NCBI GenBank assembly: GCA_015058045.1 | Contig: SVDC01000045.1 | Location: 1 to 32,427 of the forward strand | Length of the DNA: 32,427 bases | Source of the DNA: Cellulosilyticum sp. | GTDB lineage: Bacteria; Bacillota; Clostridia; Lachnospirales; Cellulosilyticaceae | Reading direction: 5' to 3' | In this document: one piece after another, positions 8,959 through 17,212 of the stretch | How positions within the stretch are numbered: position 1 is the first letter of the stretch | Layout of the letters: each line of letters begins with the position of its first letter | Program-made: the position numbers and the translations under genes | The notes under the pieces: generated by a model | The model's database searches: none | Told to the model about the DNA's origin: nothing | The model's input: only the letters and a program-made list of their open reading frames with translations

Positions 8959-9750
8959 GTGTTTAATGATCATTTACAACAAACTATGGAAAACTTTTTC
9001 TTATGTACTCACCTACCGCTACGTGCTTTTAATGAGGATTTAGAAGAAGTACTCTCAACTGGCCTTGTGCCTGGTATGACTGCTTATCATAAGGAAGTTC
9101 AAAATTGGCTATGTAGCTTAAAAAGTCTTACAAATCTCAATGCACAACATACCTTTTCACCTAGAGCTCATGTATATTTCACACTATGCTCTTTAGGTGC
9201 TTATTTAGGGAATACTGCATCTTCCCAATCTGCCTATTTTTTAATTGGGCCCTATACAGATGATTTATCTTTAAAAGAGGATTTTGCTTTTAAGCCACAA
9301 CATTGTATGCCTCATTTAATTGAACTTTTATATGCGATTAGTGAAAGTCATGCTACTACTGCAGCCACAGTTGCCCTTAATGATTACAACTATCATACCC
9401 ATAAGGCCCAGCAATATATTAAAGAACATTTTGCAGAACCCATTACACTGGATATTCTCGCTCATCATCTAGATCTTAACAAAAGCTATCTCTGCACCAT
9501 TTTTAAGCAAGCTACAAAAGAGTCCTTCTGTACCTATACAAATAAAGTACGTATTGAAGAAAGTAAAAAACTTCTCAAAAATACAACACACTCTATGACA
9601 GATATTGCTCTTTTAGTAGGCTTTAGTAGTGCTAGCTACTTTAATACCATGTTTAAAAAATTAGAAGGTAAAACACCTCTAGAATATCGTAAAGAATCAG
9701 ACTATCCTAATCTACCTAAAAACATGACTTCAATTAATGCTTTTCAATAA
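8959..9750 (+). CDS. AraC-family transcriptional regulator
   Basis: 263 residues with a C-terminal AraC/XylS DNA-binding domain: first helix-turn-helix about 164-184 (ITLDILAHHLDLNKSYLCTI) and second about 212-233 (SMTDIALLVGFSSASYFNTM, the family signature). The N-terminal about 140 residues form a ligand or effector domain of the kind seen in clostridial YesN/AraC regulators (MENFFLCTHLPLRAF near the start). I chose GTG at 8959 because AGAAAGGA ends 8 bases upstream; the same frame stays open back to a TTG at 8872, which has no ribosome site. Divergence from the siderophore operon suggests it controls that operon, possibly sensing the siderophore, as Btr-type regulators do. This role is inference. 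Confidence 0.82.
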   Translation: MFNDHLQQTMENFFLCTHLPLRAFNEDLEEVLSTGLVPGMTAYHKEVQNWLCSLKSLTNLNAQHTFSPRAHVYFTLCSLGAYLGNTASSQSAYFLIGPYTDDLSLKEDFAFKPQHCMPHLIELLYAISESHATTAATVALNDYNYHTHKAQQYIKEHFAEPITLDILAHHLDLNKSYLCTIFKQATKESFCTYTNKVRIEESKKLLKNTTHSMTDIALLVGFSSASYFNTMFKKLEGKTPLEYRKESDYPNLPKNMTSINAFQ

Positions 9751-9754
9751 ATTA

Positions 9755-9818
9755 AAAAAGCTTATACACAAAATAGAGAGGATGATAAATCACCCTCTCT
9801 ATTTCGTATATAAGCTTT
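9755..9818 (-). terminator. Long hairpin between convergent genes
   Basis: Two nested inverted repeats: an outer AAAGCTTATA with TATAAGCTTT and an inner AAATAGAGAGG with CCCTCTCTATTT. On the minus strand the stem is followed by TTTTTTAATTT, so it should end transcription from the PanC-like gene; on the plus strand it could also end the AraC gene. Confidence 0.65.
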
Positions 9819-9824
9819 CTTATC

Positions 9825-10050
9825 TTACTGATATAGTACACTTCTAAAATATCTTTTATTGTCTCTTCTACTTCGCTATCTTTTACTAGAAGCGCTAATA
9901 GTCCTAATGTAGCTAGTTCAATGCCTGTTCCATATTTACAGCCATAATCTTTTAAACGAAAAACTGATCATTTAATAATCTAGTTAAAGCTAAATAGCAC
10001 TACTTTCCCAAGTAAAATGCTCCTTTATTTTTCCTAAATCTTTATCATAT
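9825..10050 (-). pseudogene. Degraded coding remnant, identity unknown
   Basis: Minus-strand reading gives protein-like stretches broken over three frames: RYDKDLGKIKEHFTWESSAI ending in TAG near 9990, ALTRLLNDQFFV ending in TAA, then a block containing DYGCKYGTGIELATLGLLAL and EVEETIKDILEVYY. The amphipathic, coding-like composition across frames suggests a gene tail decayed by frameshifts. I do not recognise the family. It directly follows the PanC-like stop, so it may be what remains of a formerly co-transcribed neighbour. Confidence 0.45.
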
Positions 10051-10054
10051 CTCT

Positions 10055-10909
10055 TTATGACTCTTGCCCTTTTGTTAATCTTACGTAATCACATATCCTT
10101 ACTTGACCTACTTTAATTCCAATCATCAAAATTGCTTCATCTATAATAGTTTCAATCTTTCTAAGGCGAGTAGGTTCTACAATCTCTGCAAACTCTAATT
10201 GACATAGATATAACTTTGACATTTCATTTTCGATATGCCATTTAATTTTACGGCTACTAACCATCCCTTTTTCATAAGCTGTTTTAGCCTTTACAAATAT
10301 TTTATAAAACTCTGCTACCTGTTTTCTTTCATCAGCTTTTAGAAATTGATTTTTTACATCTATACTCAGTCCATCTTCTTCTCTAACAACAGGTAGTATT
10401 CTAAGTTCACAGTTATAATAAAGTTGATCAAGCAAAAGCCTTGTAAAGTAATTTTTTTGTAAGTCTTTGTCACTCATATAAAATTTTTTAGGTCTTACAA
10501 TATTCAACAGTTTAATGACTGTCGATAAGTATTCTTCATAATAACCGGGTCTATCTTTTCCCTTTAGTTCGTCTTTTAAACAATCTTTTAGCTTAATACC
10601 TACCATAGGCTCCACTGCCTCAAATTCCTGTATATCTGGTGCAAAAAAGAAATCTGCCCCTGCTAGTGAAGCAAGCGTTTTATCTTGAATGGATTCCTTT
10701 GGATATCTTTTATAAGTCTCTATAGATTCAAACTCTCTTGGAATCACTATATTAGAAACAATGACAAGAAAGTTTTCTTTTCTTGCAGCTTGTATTAAGG
10801 TTCGATGTCCCTCATGTAAAGGGCCTCTGGTATGTATAAGCCCTACTGATTCCTTTCCTAAACGTTCTATTTTTATTCTAAGTGTATCTATATCTTTTAT
10901 AATCTCCAT
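10055..10909 (-). CDS. Diverged pantothenate-synthetase-like (PanC-like) protein
   Basis: 284 residues, the normal PanC length, aligning end to end with pantoate-beta-alanine ligase. Kept: LHEGH (31-35, nucleotide-binding His32 and His35), the DKD at 147-149 (Lys148, Asp149), RPGYYEEYLSTVIKLLNIVRP in place of SRPGHFDGVxTVVxKLFNxVxP, and REEDG (176-180). Changed: PTM before the HEGH is HTR (26-28), the pantoate-binding Gln of NPxQF is Glu59, the second pantoate-binding Gln is Lys152, and SSRN is DVKN (184-187). ATP binding may survive, but the pantoate site is unlikely to be intact. It may therefore use another carboxylate, or be decaying. No panB or panD lies in the window. The ATG has no clear ribosome site; an overlapping leader frame may couple its translation. 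Confidence 0.7.
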   Translation of the reverse strand: MEIIKDIDTLRIKIERLGKESVGLIHTRGPLHEGHRTLIQAARKENFLVIVSNIVIPREFESIETYKRYPKESIQDKTLASLAGADFFFAPDIQEFEAVEPMVGIKLKDCLKDELKGKDRPGYYEEYLSTVIKLLNIVRPKKFYMSDKDLQKNYFTRLLLDQLYYNCELRILPVVREEDGLSIDVKNQFLKADERKQVAEFYKIFVKAKTAYEKGMVSSRKIKWHIENEMSKLYLCQLEFAEIVEPTRLRKIETIIDEAILMIGIKVGQVRICDYVRLTKGQES

Positions 10910-10944
10910 TTTAACTTAATGAGCAGACCTATTGCTCCCCTCAT
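10897..10944 (-). other. Candidate 15-codon leader frame overlapping the PanC-like start
   Basis: On the minus strand AAAGGAGAG is followed after about 10 bases by ATG and a short frame (MRGAIGLLIKLKWRL, stop TAA at 10897-10899). Its last 13 bases overlap the first codons of the PanC-like gene in another frame. The downstream gene lacks its own ribosome site, so translational coupling is plausible. The frame is short enough to arise by chance. Confidence 0.35.
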
Positions 10945-11044
10945 AGGCTGCTATCTCTCCTTTCCACTATCATTGCTATATCTTATCTATCGTCTTTTTC
11001 TTATTATAACCTTTGCTATAATATGCTTACTTATAAAATACATT

Positions 11045-11081
11045 AAAAAACGGTATTTCCTTATCTTAGAAATACCGCTTT
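11045..11081 (-). terminator. Terminator of feoAB
   Basis: A 9-bp stem (11051-11059 with 11069-11077) is followed on the minus strand by TTTTTTAAT, about 65 bases past the feoB stop. Confidence 0.8.
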
Positions 11082-11143
11082 TACAGTTAAATCCACTATT
11101 TAATTTTTTATACTAAATCTTAAAATATAAAGCATACAACCTA

Positions 11144-13189
11144 CTATAATAATAGTCCTATATGATAAACAATAAATGCCATCAACCAAGCCATAAGAAC
11201 TTGGAAAGCCACTATCCCTAATGTATACTTTATACTCTCTGTTTCTTTCTTAATTGTCGCAATAGTAGCTGCGCAAGGTACATATAATAAGCAAAATACC
11301 ATTAGTGCATAAGCATTAGCTGCTCCAAAACCTACTGCTGCTAAAATAGATACCATATCACTCATTCCTTGTGATGAGTTAATATTACCAATACCATAAA
11401 GCACACCACAACTCGCTACTACAATTTCCTTAGCTGCAATACCTGAAATGAGTGCTACAACAATTTGCCAGTAACCTAATCCTATCGGTCTAAAGATTGG
11501 TACCAGCGCTTTTCCTATTTGAGCTGCAAAGCTATCCCCCATATCCGTTACAAAACCTGTCATTCCAACATTAGAAATGAGCCACATAATAACAGATGCT
11601 ATAAAAATAGTTGTTCCTGCTTTGATAAGATAGTCCTTTACTTTTTCCCATACATAAATCGCAATACTTCTTGCATTAGGTGCTTTATACTCCGGAAGTT
11701 CAATGAGTAAAGTGTTCTCCACTTTCTTTTTATCCATTAAACTAATCACTAATGCCACTAAAATAGCAACCACAATTCCTATAACATACATCGAGTAAGC
11801 TACAAGCATCGCATGCTTTGCAAAGAACATTTGTGAAAATAGTACATAAATAGGTAACCTTGCACTACAAGACATAAATGGTGTAATTAAAATAGTCTTA
11901 AAACGATCGCGCCTATTTTCTAGTGCCCTAGATGCCATAATCGCTGGCACACTACAACCAAAGCCTAATAACATAGGAATAAAGGCACGACCAGAAAGTC
12001 CTATTTTGCCCATAATCCCATCCATAACATAAGCAACTCTTGACATGTACCCACTATCTTCTAAGAATGCAAGGGCTAAAAATAAAATAAAGATATTTGG
12101 TAAAAAGGTTAAAATTCCTCCTACCCCTGCAATAATCCCATCAACTATCAATGAAACCATCATCGGATGTGTCCCTATTAACTCTAGTCCGCTAATCGTT
12201 CCTTGCGAAATCCAATCTAACAAAATCTCTAAATAGCCTTTTAAATAATCTCCCACTGTAAAAGTTAAAAAGAATACAATGGCCATAATCCCTAAGAAAA
12301 TAGGTAAGCCTAAGATTCTGTTAGTTAATAAACTATCGATTTTATCTGTAAAAGCTGCCTTTTGACTTTTATTAACGACTACTTCTTCAATAATCTCTTC
12401 TATAAAATCATACTTTTGATTAATAATATCCTTCTCATAGCTTCTATCTATAATATCTGGTCTATCAATTGGATATTTCTCCATAATCTCTAGATCCATT
12501 TCTAAAAGCTTAATAGCATGCCATCTGAGATTTTTAAGTCCTGAATATTTCTCCGCCAGAACTTCACTAATTAAGTCAATCTTATCTTCAATGAGATCAC
12601 TATATACCATAGCATATTCCTCATGGTGGTTATGAGGATGCTTACTCACTTCACCTAATTTATGCTGATGTACTAGAGGATCCGGTCTTTGAACCTCCTT
12701 ATGATGAGAAGCAGCATGCATTAGAATTTCTAAGCCTGTTTTCTTTCTTGCTGAAACGCCAATAGCCGGAATACCTAACATCTCTGGCAAGCGATGCATA
12801 TCAATCTCCATACCACGTTCTTCTACAATATCCATCATATTTAAAGCCAGTACTACCGGTTTACCAAGTTCGATTAACTGCAATGTTAAATATAAATTAC
12901 GTTCAAGTGCTGATGCATCTACTACATCAATAATTACATCCACATCATCACTTAGTATGTAATTCCTAGATACCTTTTCTTCCATTGTATAAGACGTTAA
13001 ACTATAAATCCCCGGTAAATCTACTAACTTAAAGAGATGCTCATGATATTTCATGGCCCCTTCCTTTTTCTCTACAGTAACCCCTGGCCAATTAGCCACC
13101 TTCAACTTTGCCCCTGTATAAGCATTAAATAATGTGGTTTTTCCGCAATTAGGATTCCCAATAAAACCAATACTTAATTCTTCTTTCAT
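11144..13189 (-). CDS. feoB: Ferrous iron transporter FeoB
   Basis: 681 residues. The N-terminal GTPase carries G1 GNPNCGKTT (11-19), G3 DLPG (57-60), G4 NMMD (117-120) and the G5-like SARKK (146-150). A helical linker follows, then the membrane channel with two gate repeats; the conserved GFGCSVPAIMASRAL with Cys412 is at 409-423, and further Cys motifs occur at SCSARLP and YVPCAATIA. It imports Fe2+ at the cytoplasmic membrane with FeoA. The segment 158-189 is unusually His-rich (nine His in 32 residues) and could bind metal. It starts directly after the feoA stop codon, with GGAGG inside the feoA end, so the two are translated together. Length is within the normal range. Confidence 0.97.
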   Translation of the reverse strand: MKEELSIGFIGNPNCGKTTLFNAYTGAKLKVANWPGVTVEKKEGAMKYHEHLFKLVDLPGIYSLTSYTMEEKVSRNYILSDDVDVIIDVVDASALERNLYLTLQLIELGKPVVLALNMMDIVEERGMEIDMHRLPEMLGIPAIGVSARKKTGLEILMHAASHHKEVQRPDPLVHQHKLGEVSKHPHNHHEEYAMVYSDLIEDKIDLISEVLAEKYSGLKNLRWHAIKLLEMDLEIMEKYPIDRPDIIDRSYEKDIINQKYDFIEEIIEEVVVNKSQKAAFTDKIDSLLTNRILGLPIFLGIMAIVFFLTFTVGDYLKGYLEILLDWISQGTISGLELIGTHPMMVSLIVDGIIAGVGGILTFLPNIFILFLALAFLEDSGYMSRVAYVMDGIMGKIGLSGRAFIPMLLGFGCSVPAIMASRALENRRDRFKTILITPFMSCSARLPIYVLFSQMFFAKHAMLVAYSMYVIGIVVAILVALVISLMDKKKVENTLLIELPEYKAPNARSIAIYVWEKVKDYLIKAGTTIFIASVIMWLISNVGMTGFVTDMGDSFAAQIGKALVPIFRPIGLGYWQIVVALISGIAAKEIVVASCGVLYGIGNINSSQGMSDMVSILAAVGFGAANAYALMVFCLLYVPCAATIATIKKETESIKYTLGIVAFQVLMAWLMAFIVYHIGLLL

Positions 13190-13414
13190 TTATTCTGCCA
13201 CCTCCACTAAGATGCCATCTGCAATCACCTTACCAATTGCAAATCTGGTTCCCCTTACCGAAAAGATGACAGCTCCCCTTTTCTTCTTGTTTAGAAGGGT
13301 AATATTTGTGCCGCTAATTAATCCTAGTGCAGCAAGACGCCTTTCTATACTAGGATCTACCTGTACCCCTAGCACATGATAAACTGTGCTTGGTACACCC
13401 TCACTTAATGTCAT
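13190..13414 (-). CDS. feoA: Ferrous iron transport accessory protein FeoA
   Basis: About 74 residues forming one SH3-like FeoA domain, with the conserved ERRLAALGLISGTNITLL motif (IxxRLxxLGLxxGxxI) and the IADGILVEV C-terminal strand. It assists FeoB in Fe2+ uptake. I take ATG at 13414, which has GGAG nine bases before it; the ATG five codons further upstream (13429) has no ribosome site. It is the first gene of the feoAB pair. No confident promoter or Fur site was found in 13430-13663, a stretch where I see nothing else. Confidence 0.93.
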   Translation of the reverse strand: MTLSEGVPSTVYHVLGVQVDPSIERRLAALGLISGTNITLLNKKKRGAVIFSVRGTRFAIGKVIADGILVEVAE

Positions 13415-13663
13415 ATCCTTTTTCTCCATCTATTTGTGCATATTTACTTTATATTTAGCCTACTATATTTCTATATATGGGTCAATGAACATTGTCGATT
13501 TTTGGATGTCAGTTGCTTCCATATGCCTTACCACTTTCCATTACTTTCCTTTTTATAGAATAAAAACACTTAGTCTTTTCTATTTTATACTTCCCAATAT
13601 TTCTCTATATTTCAATATGATGACACTAATTAAAGCATATTTTTTTAAATCACATTTATTTCT

Positions 13664-14128
13664 TTATTTGTATGCCTTATAATGTGCTCTATCGCTATAC
13701 TGCTTCCAAAACTTTTCTATTCCATCCTTTTGAATTGCTCTATTCCCACTTAGCCACTGTTTATAGACTTCCTCTTCAAAAAGTGTTTTTGTTTGATCAC
13801 ATGGAAAGCTTACACACTCTCCACAGAAATCTACATGATGGCTAGTCGTACATTCAAGTATAAAACATCCCTCAATACTACATCCATGATGCTCTCTATT
13901 TCGACACCCTGAACATATCCCTCCACTATACTTTTCAAGTTCTTTCATAAAGATCTCATGGCTTTCTACTTCCTGAGGATTATGTTTCTCATAAAACTCT
14001 TTTACTCCATCCATATACTTTAATAGTTTTCTTGATGACTCACAAATCACACCCTTTTCATAAGCACTACAAGTGTGGCACATTAAAGAACAAGGTGCAA
14101 CTCTCTCTAATATTTCTTCCTTTTTCAT
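13664..14128 (-). CDS. Cysteine-rich DUF3795-type protein
   Basis: 154 residues with twelve cysteines: C13, C17, C20, C29 in an N-terminal cluster and C72, C75, C83, C88, C93, C102, C105, C110 in the core. The pattern (CSGCRN, GCSIEGCFILEC, FCGECVSFPC) fits the DUF3795 family of putative metal- or zinc-binding proteins of unknown function common in anaerobic clostridia. No signal peptide, so cytosolic. GGGGGAT precedes the ATG. It stands alone, about 150 bases from the CYTH gene. Confidence 0.75.
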   Translation of the reverse strand: MKKEEILERVAPCSLMCHTCSAYEKGVICESSRKLLKYMDGVKEFYEKHNPQEVESHEIFMKELEKYSGGICSGCRNREHHGCSIEGCFILECTTSHHVDFCGECVSFPCDQTKTLFEEEVYKQWLSGNRAIQKDGIEKFWKQYSDRAHYKAYK

Positions 14129-14223
14129 CTCATATCCCCCTGGTTTATCATATCATAATTCATCAATCACTTATTCATACCATTTTATATATTTAGAATA
14201 CTATAGTCAATCAAAATTCTAAC

Positions 14224-14257
14224 ACAAGAAAAGCACTTACGATTTCTCCTAAGTGCT
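14224..14257 (-). terminator. Terminator after the CYTH gene
   Basis: An 8-bp stem (14232-14239 with 14250-14257) is followed on the minus strand by TTTCTTGTGTT; it begins 22 bases past the CYTH stop. The T run is interrupted. Confidence 0.65.
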
Positions 14258-14278
14258 CACAAGTTCTGAAGGACTATT

Positions 14279-14761
14279 TTATTTATTTTTTATTCTCGTA
14301 CGCTCCCAATACTTTTTCATATTATAAGAACGGTCTTCTGTAACTTCTTTAACTAGATGTGGAATTTCTGCTACGTCAAAAGCTTGTGCTTCTTCTATGC
14401 TCTCAAACTCTATCTCTGCATACATATATTCTGTTACTCTACCCTCATCTACTTTACAAACTTCTAAATGATAGTTTCCTAACTGATAGACTCTATAATC
14501 TTTAGAAATCATTTCTCCCTTTAATAGTCTCTTAAGCTGCATATAATTTTCTTCACTAATATCAAATTCTACTTCTTCTCTAGCTAAAGTACCATCTGTT
14601 TTAAAGGCTAATTTATAAGTCGCCTTATATTCGTCCTTAGTCCATCTAATTCTAGACTCTGGGTCACCTGTACTTATATAACCTTGCTTCACTTCCGCTC
14701 TTCTTAAAACTTCTAAGCCTTCTGGAAAGGCTGATACAATAAATCTTCTTTCAATTTCCAT
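14279..14761 (-). CDS. CYTH-domain (triphosphate tunnel metalloenzyme) protein
   Basis: 160 residues spanning one complete CYTH domain. The N-terminal EIERRF is the ExExK signature (here ExExR), and charged strand residues follow as expected: R37-x-R39 (ESRIRWT), KATYKLAFK (47-55), EEVEFDI and YAEIEFES. Such single-domain bacterial proteins hydrolyse inorganic triphosphate or other organophosphates with Mg2+ or Mn2+ in a beta-tunnel; the exact substrate is not readable. AAGGAGAG precedes the ATG. A small gene lies 84 bases upstream on the same strand and may be co-transcribed. Confidence 0.85.
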   Translation of the reverse strand: MEIERRFIVSAFPEGLEVLRRAEVKQGYISTGDPESRIRWTKDEYKATYKLAFKTDGTLAREEVEFDISEENYMQLKRLLKGEMISKDYRVYQLGNYHLEVCKVDEGRVTEYMYAEIEFESIEEAQAFDVAEIPHLVKEVTEDRSYNMKKYWERTRIKNK

Positions 14762-14845
14762 GCTAAAGCTTCTCTCCTTATCTTATGACTCTATATCAAA
14801 TAATTAAGCATTACTTGTACCGATTTTGTGCTATTTATCTTTTGC

Positions 14846-15007
14846 TTAATAACATACCCAACCGCTATCTTCTACTGCTTCTATATTATAAAGCACTTCC
14901 TTTATCCGTGTAATCCCATCTTGAAGCGCTATCATATTATATTCACTACAATCTATCTGATATTTATTGATACTTACTCTAATAAAAGTATATTGTACTT
15001 CAAACAC
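14846..15007 (-). CDS. Small protein of 53 residues, unknown function
   Basis: A complete short frame starting with GTG (15005-15007) and ending TAA (14846-14848), with a strong ribosome site (AAGGGGAG) seven bases upstream. The product begins MFEVQYTFIRVSINKYQIDC and ends AVEDSGWVCY; it is mixed charged/hydrophobic, has two cysteines, no signal peptide and no membrane segment. I do not recognise a family. It precedes the CYTH gene on the same strand by 84 bases. Codon composition (ATA, AGA, GAA) matches its neighbours. Confidence 0.55.
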   Translation of the reverse strand: MFEVQYTFIRVSINKYQIDCSEYNMIALQDGITRIKEVLYNIEAVEDSGWVCY

Positions 15008-15097
15008 TCTTCTCTCCCCTTAAAAACTTTATATTCTATTTTCTCTCCATTCTAAGCCATAAGACTCATTTAAACCAAATCTTTACAATAAATAAAA

Positions 15098-15189
15098 GCA
15101 CCTTATTTTCCTTACATCTACTTATTAATATTATGATTTGAAGTCTCACTATAATTAACAAATTTAAGATGTTGGTTAAAATAAGGTGC
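15098..15189 (-). terminator. Long-loop inverted repeat after aspS, probable terminator
   Basis: A perfect 12-bp stem (15098-15109 with 15178-15189), extended imperfectly by acatct/agatgt, encloses about 50 AT-rich bases. On the minus strand it is followed by TTTTATTTATTG. It lies about 90 bases past aspS. The large loop is unusual for a terminator. The rest of 14762-15280 holds only the small gene above. Confidence 0.5.
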
Positions 15190-15280
15190 CTGCTCCGCTC
15201 TTCTCTTATAAGATTAAAGCTTGTGCTTATTTATTTTTAATGATGAATATTATTAATCTCCTTAGATTACTCTAATTAGA

Positions 15281-17083
15281 CTATTCTTGTTCTGTTTCTT
15301 CTGCTGTTTCTACAATGGCAATACCAAGTTCATCTAATTGTTTTTGATCAACTGTTCCTGGTGCTTCTGTCATTAAGCAGCTTGCATCTTTTACTTTAGG
15401 GAATGCAATAACGTCACGAATGCTATCAGCTTGACACATAAGCATAATCATACGGTCAAGACCGAATGCTAAACCACCGTGTGGTGGTACACCATATTTG
15501 AAAGCATTTAATAAGAATCCAAAACGCTCTTCTGCTTGTTCATCTGTGAATCCAAGAAGGTTAAACATTCTTCTTTGGACATCATTTTGGTAAATACGGA
15601 TACTACCACCACCAAGTTCACAACCGTTAAGAGCAAGGTCATAAGCTTTAGCTCTTACTGCTCCTGGATTAGTTTCCATAAGTGCAAGGTCTTCTTCCAT
15701 TGGCATTGTGAATGGGTGGTGCATTGCTACATAACGTCCTGCTTCTTCATCATACTCAAGAAGTGGGAATTCTGTGATCCACACAAATCTAAATGCATTT
15801 TTATCAATAAGATCAAGTCTTCTAGCTACTTCAAGACGAAGTGCACCAAGTGTTGCAAATACTACTGATGGTTTATCTGCTACTACTAAAATAAGGTCAT
15901 CTTTGTCAGCACCCATTTTTTCTTTAATAGCTGCTAAAGTTTCTTCATTTAAGAACTTAGCAAATGAAGATTTTTCTTCTCCATCTGTTTTAATTTGATG
16001 CCAAGCTACACCTTTAGCACCAAAGTCTTGTCCGTATTTAACAAGGGCATCAATTTGTTTACGACCTAAATCTCCCATACCTTTTGCATTGATCGCTCTT
16101 ACTGTTCCACCATTTGCAATAGCATTTTCAAATACTGCAAATCCACAACCTTTAACAACTTCTGTAAGATCTTTAAGTTCTACGCCAAAACGAAGGTCCG
16201 GTTTATCTGAGCCAAAACGATCCATAGCTTCTGCATATGTCATTCTTTGGATTGGAAGTTCTACATCCACATCCATTGTTTCTTTGAATACTTTTTGGAT
16301 TAATCTTTCATTAATGCTCATAACATCGTCTGCATCTACGAAAGAAAGCTCCATATCGATTTGTGTAAACTCTGGTTGACGGTCTGCACGAAGGTCTTCG
16401 TCGCGGAAACATTTTACGATTTGGAAGTATCTATCATAACCAGATACCATAAGTAATTGTTTAAATAACTGTGGTGATTGTGGTAATGCATAGAAGTTAC
16501 CTGGGTGTACACGAGATGGTACTAAGTAGTCACGTGCGCCTTCTGGTGTTGATTTTGTCATCATTGGTGTTTCGATTTCTAAGAATCCTTCTGTTTCTAA
16601 GAAACGTCTTACGCTTTGTGCTACTTTACTACGAAGAATAAGATTTTTTTGCATATCTGGTCTTCTAAGGTCTAAGTAACGATATTTTAAACGAAGCTCT
16701 TCTTTTGTATCAATATTTTCTAAGATTTCGAATGGTGTTGTTTCTGCTTCTGAAAGAATGCGAAGTTCTTTAACATCAATTTCGATATCTCCAGTTTTCA
16801 TAGATTTATTGCTATCTTCACCACGAGATACAACTACCCCACGAGCAGCAATAACATATTCACTTCTAAGTGTTTCAGCTTTTTCAAATACTGCTTTATC
16901 TGTGTGTTCCCCAAAAGATAATTGTAATAAACCTGAACGGTCACGAAGTGTGATGAATAAAAGTTGTCCTAAATTTCTTCTTCTTTGTACCCATCCCATT
17001 ACAACAACTTCTTGTCCAACATTTGCTGAACTAAGTTCTGTACAACGATGGGTTCTTTTTAAACCTTGCATTGATTCTGACAT
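15281..17083 (-). CDS. aspS: Aspartyl-tRNA synthetase
   Basis: A 600-residue class IIb synthetase, full bacterial length. Order: N-terminal anticodon-binding OB fold (about 1-110, VVVMGWVQRRRNLGQLLFITLRD-type), class II core with motif 2 CFRDEDLRADRQPEFTQID, the bacterial GAD insertion (about 290-420) and motif 3 GLAFGLDRMIMLM. The loop ALPQSPQLFKQLLM and C-terminal FPKVKDASCLM are typical AspRS. It charges tRNA-Asp (and possibly tRNA-Asn, if non-discriminating). AGGAGG precedes the ATG. It is the second gene of a hisS-aspS operon 129 bases downstream of hisS. Confidence 0.97.
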   Translation of the reverse strand: MSESMQGLKRTHRCTELSSANVGQEVVVMGWVQRRRNLGQLLFITLRDRSGLLQLSFGEHTDKAVFEKAETLRSEYVIAARGVVVSRGEDSNKSMKTGDIEIDVKELRILSEAETTPFEILENIDTKEELRLKYRYLDLRRPDMQKNLILRSKVAQSVRRFLETEGFLEIETPMMTKSTPEGARDYLVPSRVHPGNFYALPQSPQLFKQLLMVSGYDRYFQIVKCFRDEDLRADRQPEFTQIDMELSFVDADDVMSINERLIQKVFKETMDVDVELPIQRMTYAEAMDRFGSDKPDLRFGVELKDLTEVVKGCGFAVFENAIANGGTVRAINAKGMGDLGRKQIDALVKYGQDFGAKGVAWHQIKTDGEEKSSFAKFLNEETLAAIKEKMGADKDDLILVVADKPSVVFATLGALRLEVARRLDLIDKNAFRFVWITEFPLLEYDEEAGRYVAMHHPFTMPMEEDLALMETNPGAVRAKAYDLALNGCELGGGSIRIYQNDVQRRMFNLLGFTDEQAEERFGFLLNAFKYGVPPHGGLAFGLDRMIMLMCQADSIRDVIAFPKVKDASCLMTEAPGTVDQKQLDELGIAIVETAEETEQE

Positions 17084-17116
17084 GTCTATTTCCTCCTAAG
17101 TCTCTATTACATCTCT

Positions 17117-17154
17117 CTATATAATAGGTTATCATCCTAACCCCTACTATATAG
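17117..17154 (-). other. Stem-loop between hisS and aspS
   Basis: Inverted repeats CTATATA/TATATAG and an inner AGGTTA/TAACC form a small stem-loop, with no T tract following on the minus strand. It could be an RNA processing or stability element, or chance in AT-rich sequence. Confidence 0.3.
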
Positions 17155-17212
17155 AAAGACATATTATCTCATTATTACGCTCCTATTTGTGACTGGAAAA
17201 TCCCTTCACCTA

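Noticed and set aside
10919..11116. Plus-strand hydrophobic frame of 65 codons
   Set aside because: It spans the PanC-like leader and the feoAB terminator, has no ribosome site and consists of AT-rich codon runs.
13430..13663. Fur box or clear promoter before feoA
   Set aside because: Only a weak TTGACC with no properly spaced -10 box could be found, so no site is reported.
13386..13682. Plus-strand frame of 98 codons between feoA and the DUF3795 gene
   Set aside because: Low-complexity Phe/Tyr/Leu-rich composition, no ribosome site, and overlap with both flanking genes in antisense.
15536..16379. Several plus-strand frames inside aspS
   Set aside because: They are antisense to an unmistakable synthetase and lack ribosome sites.
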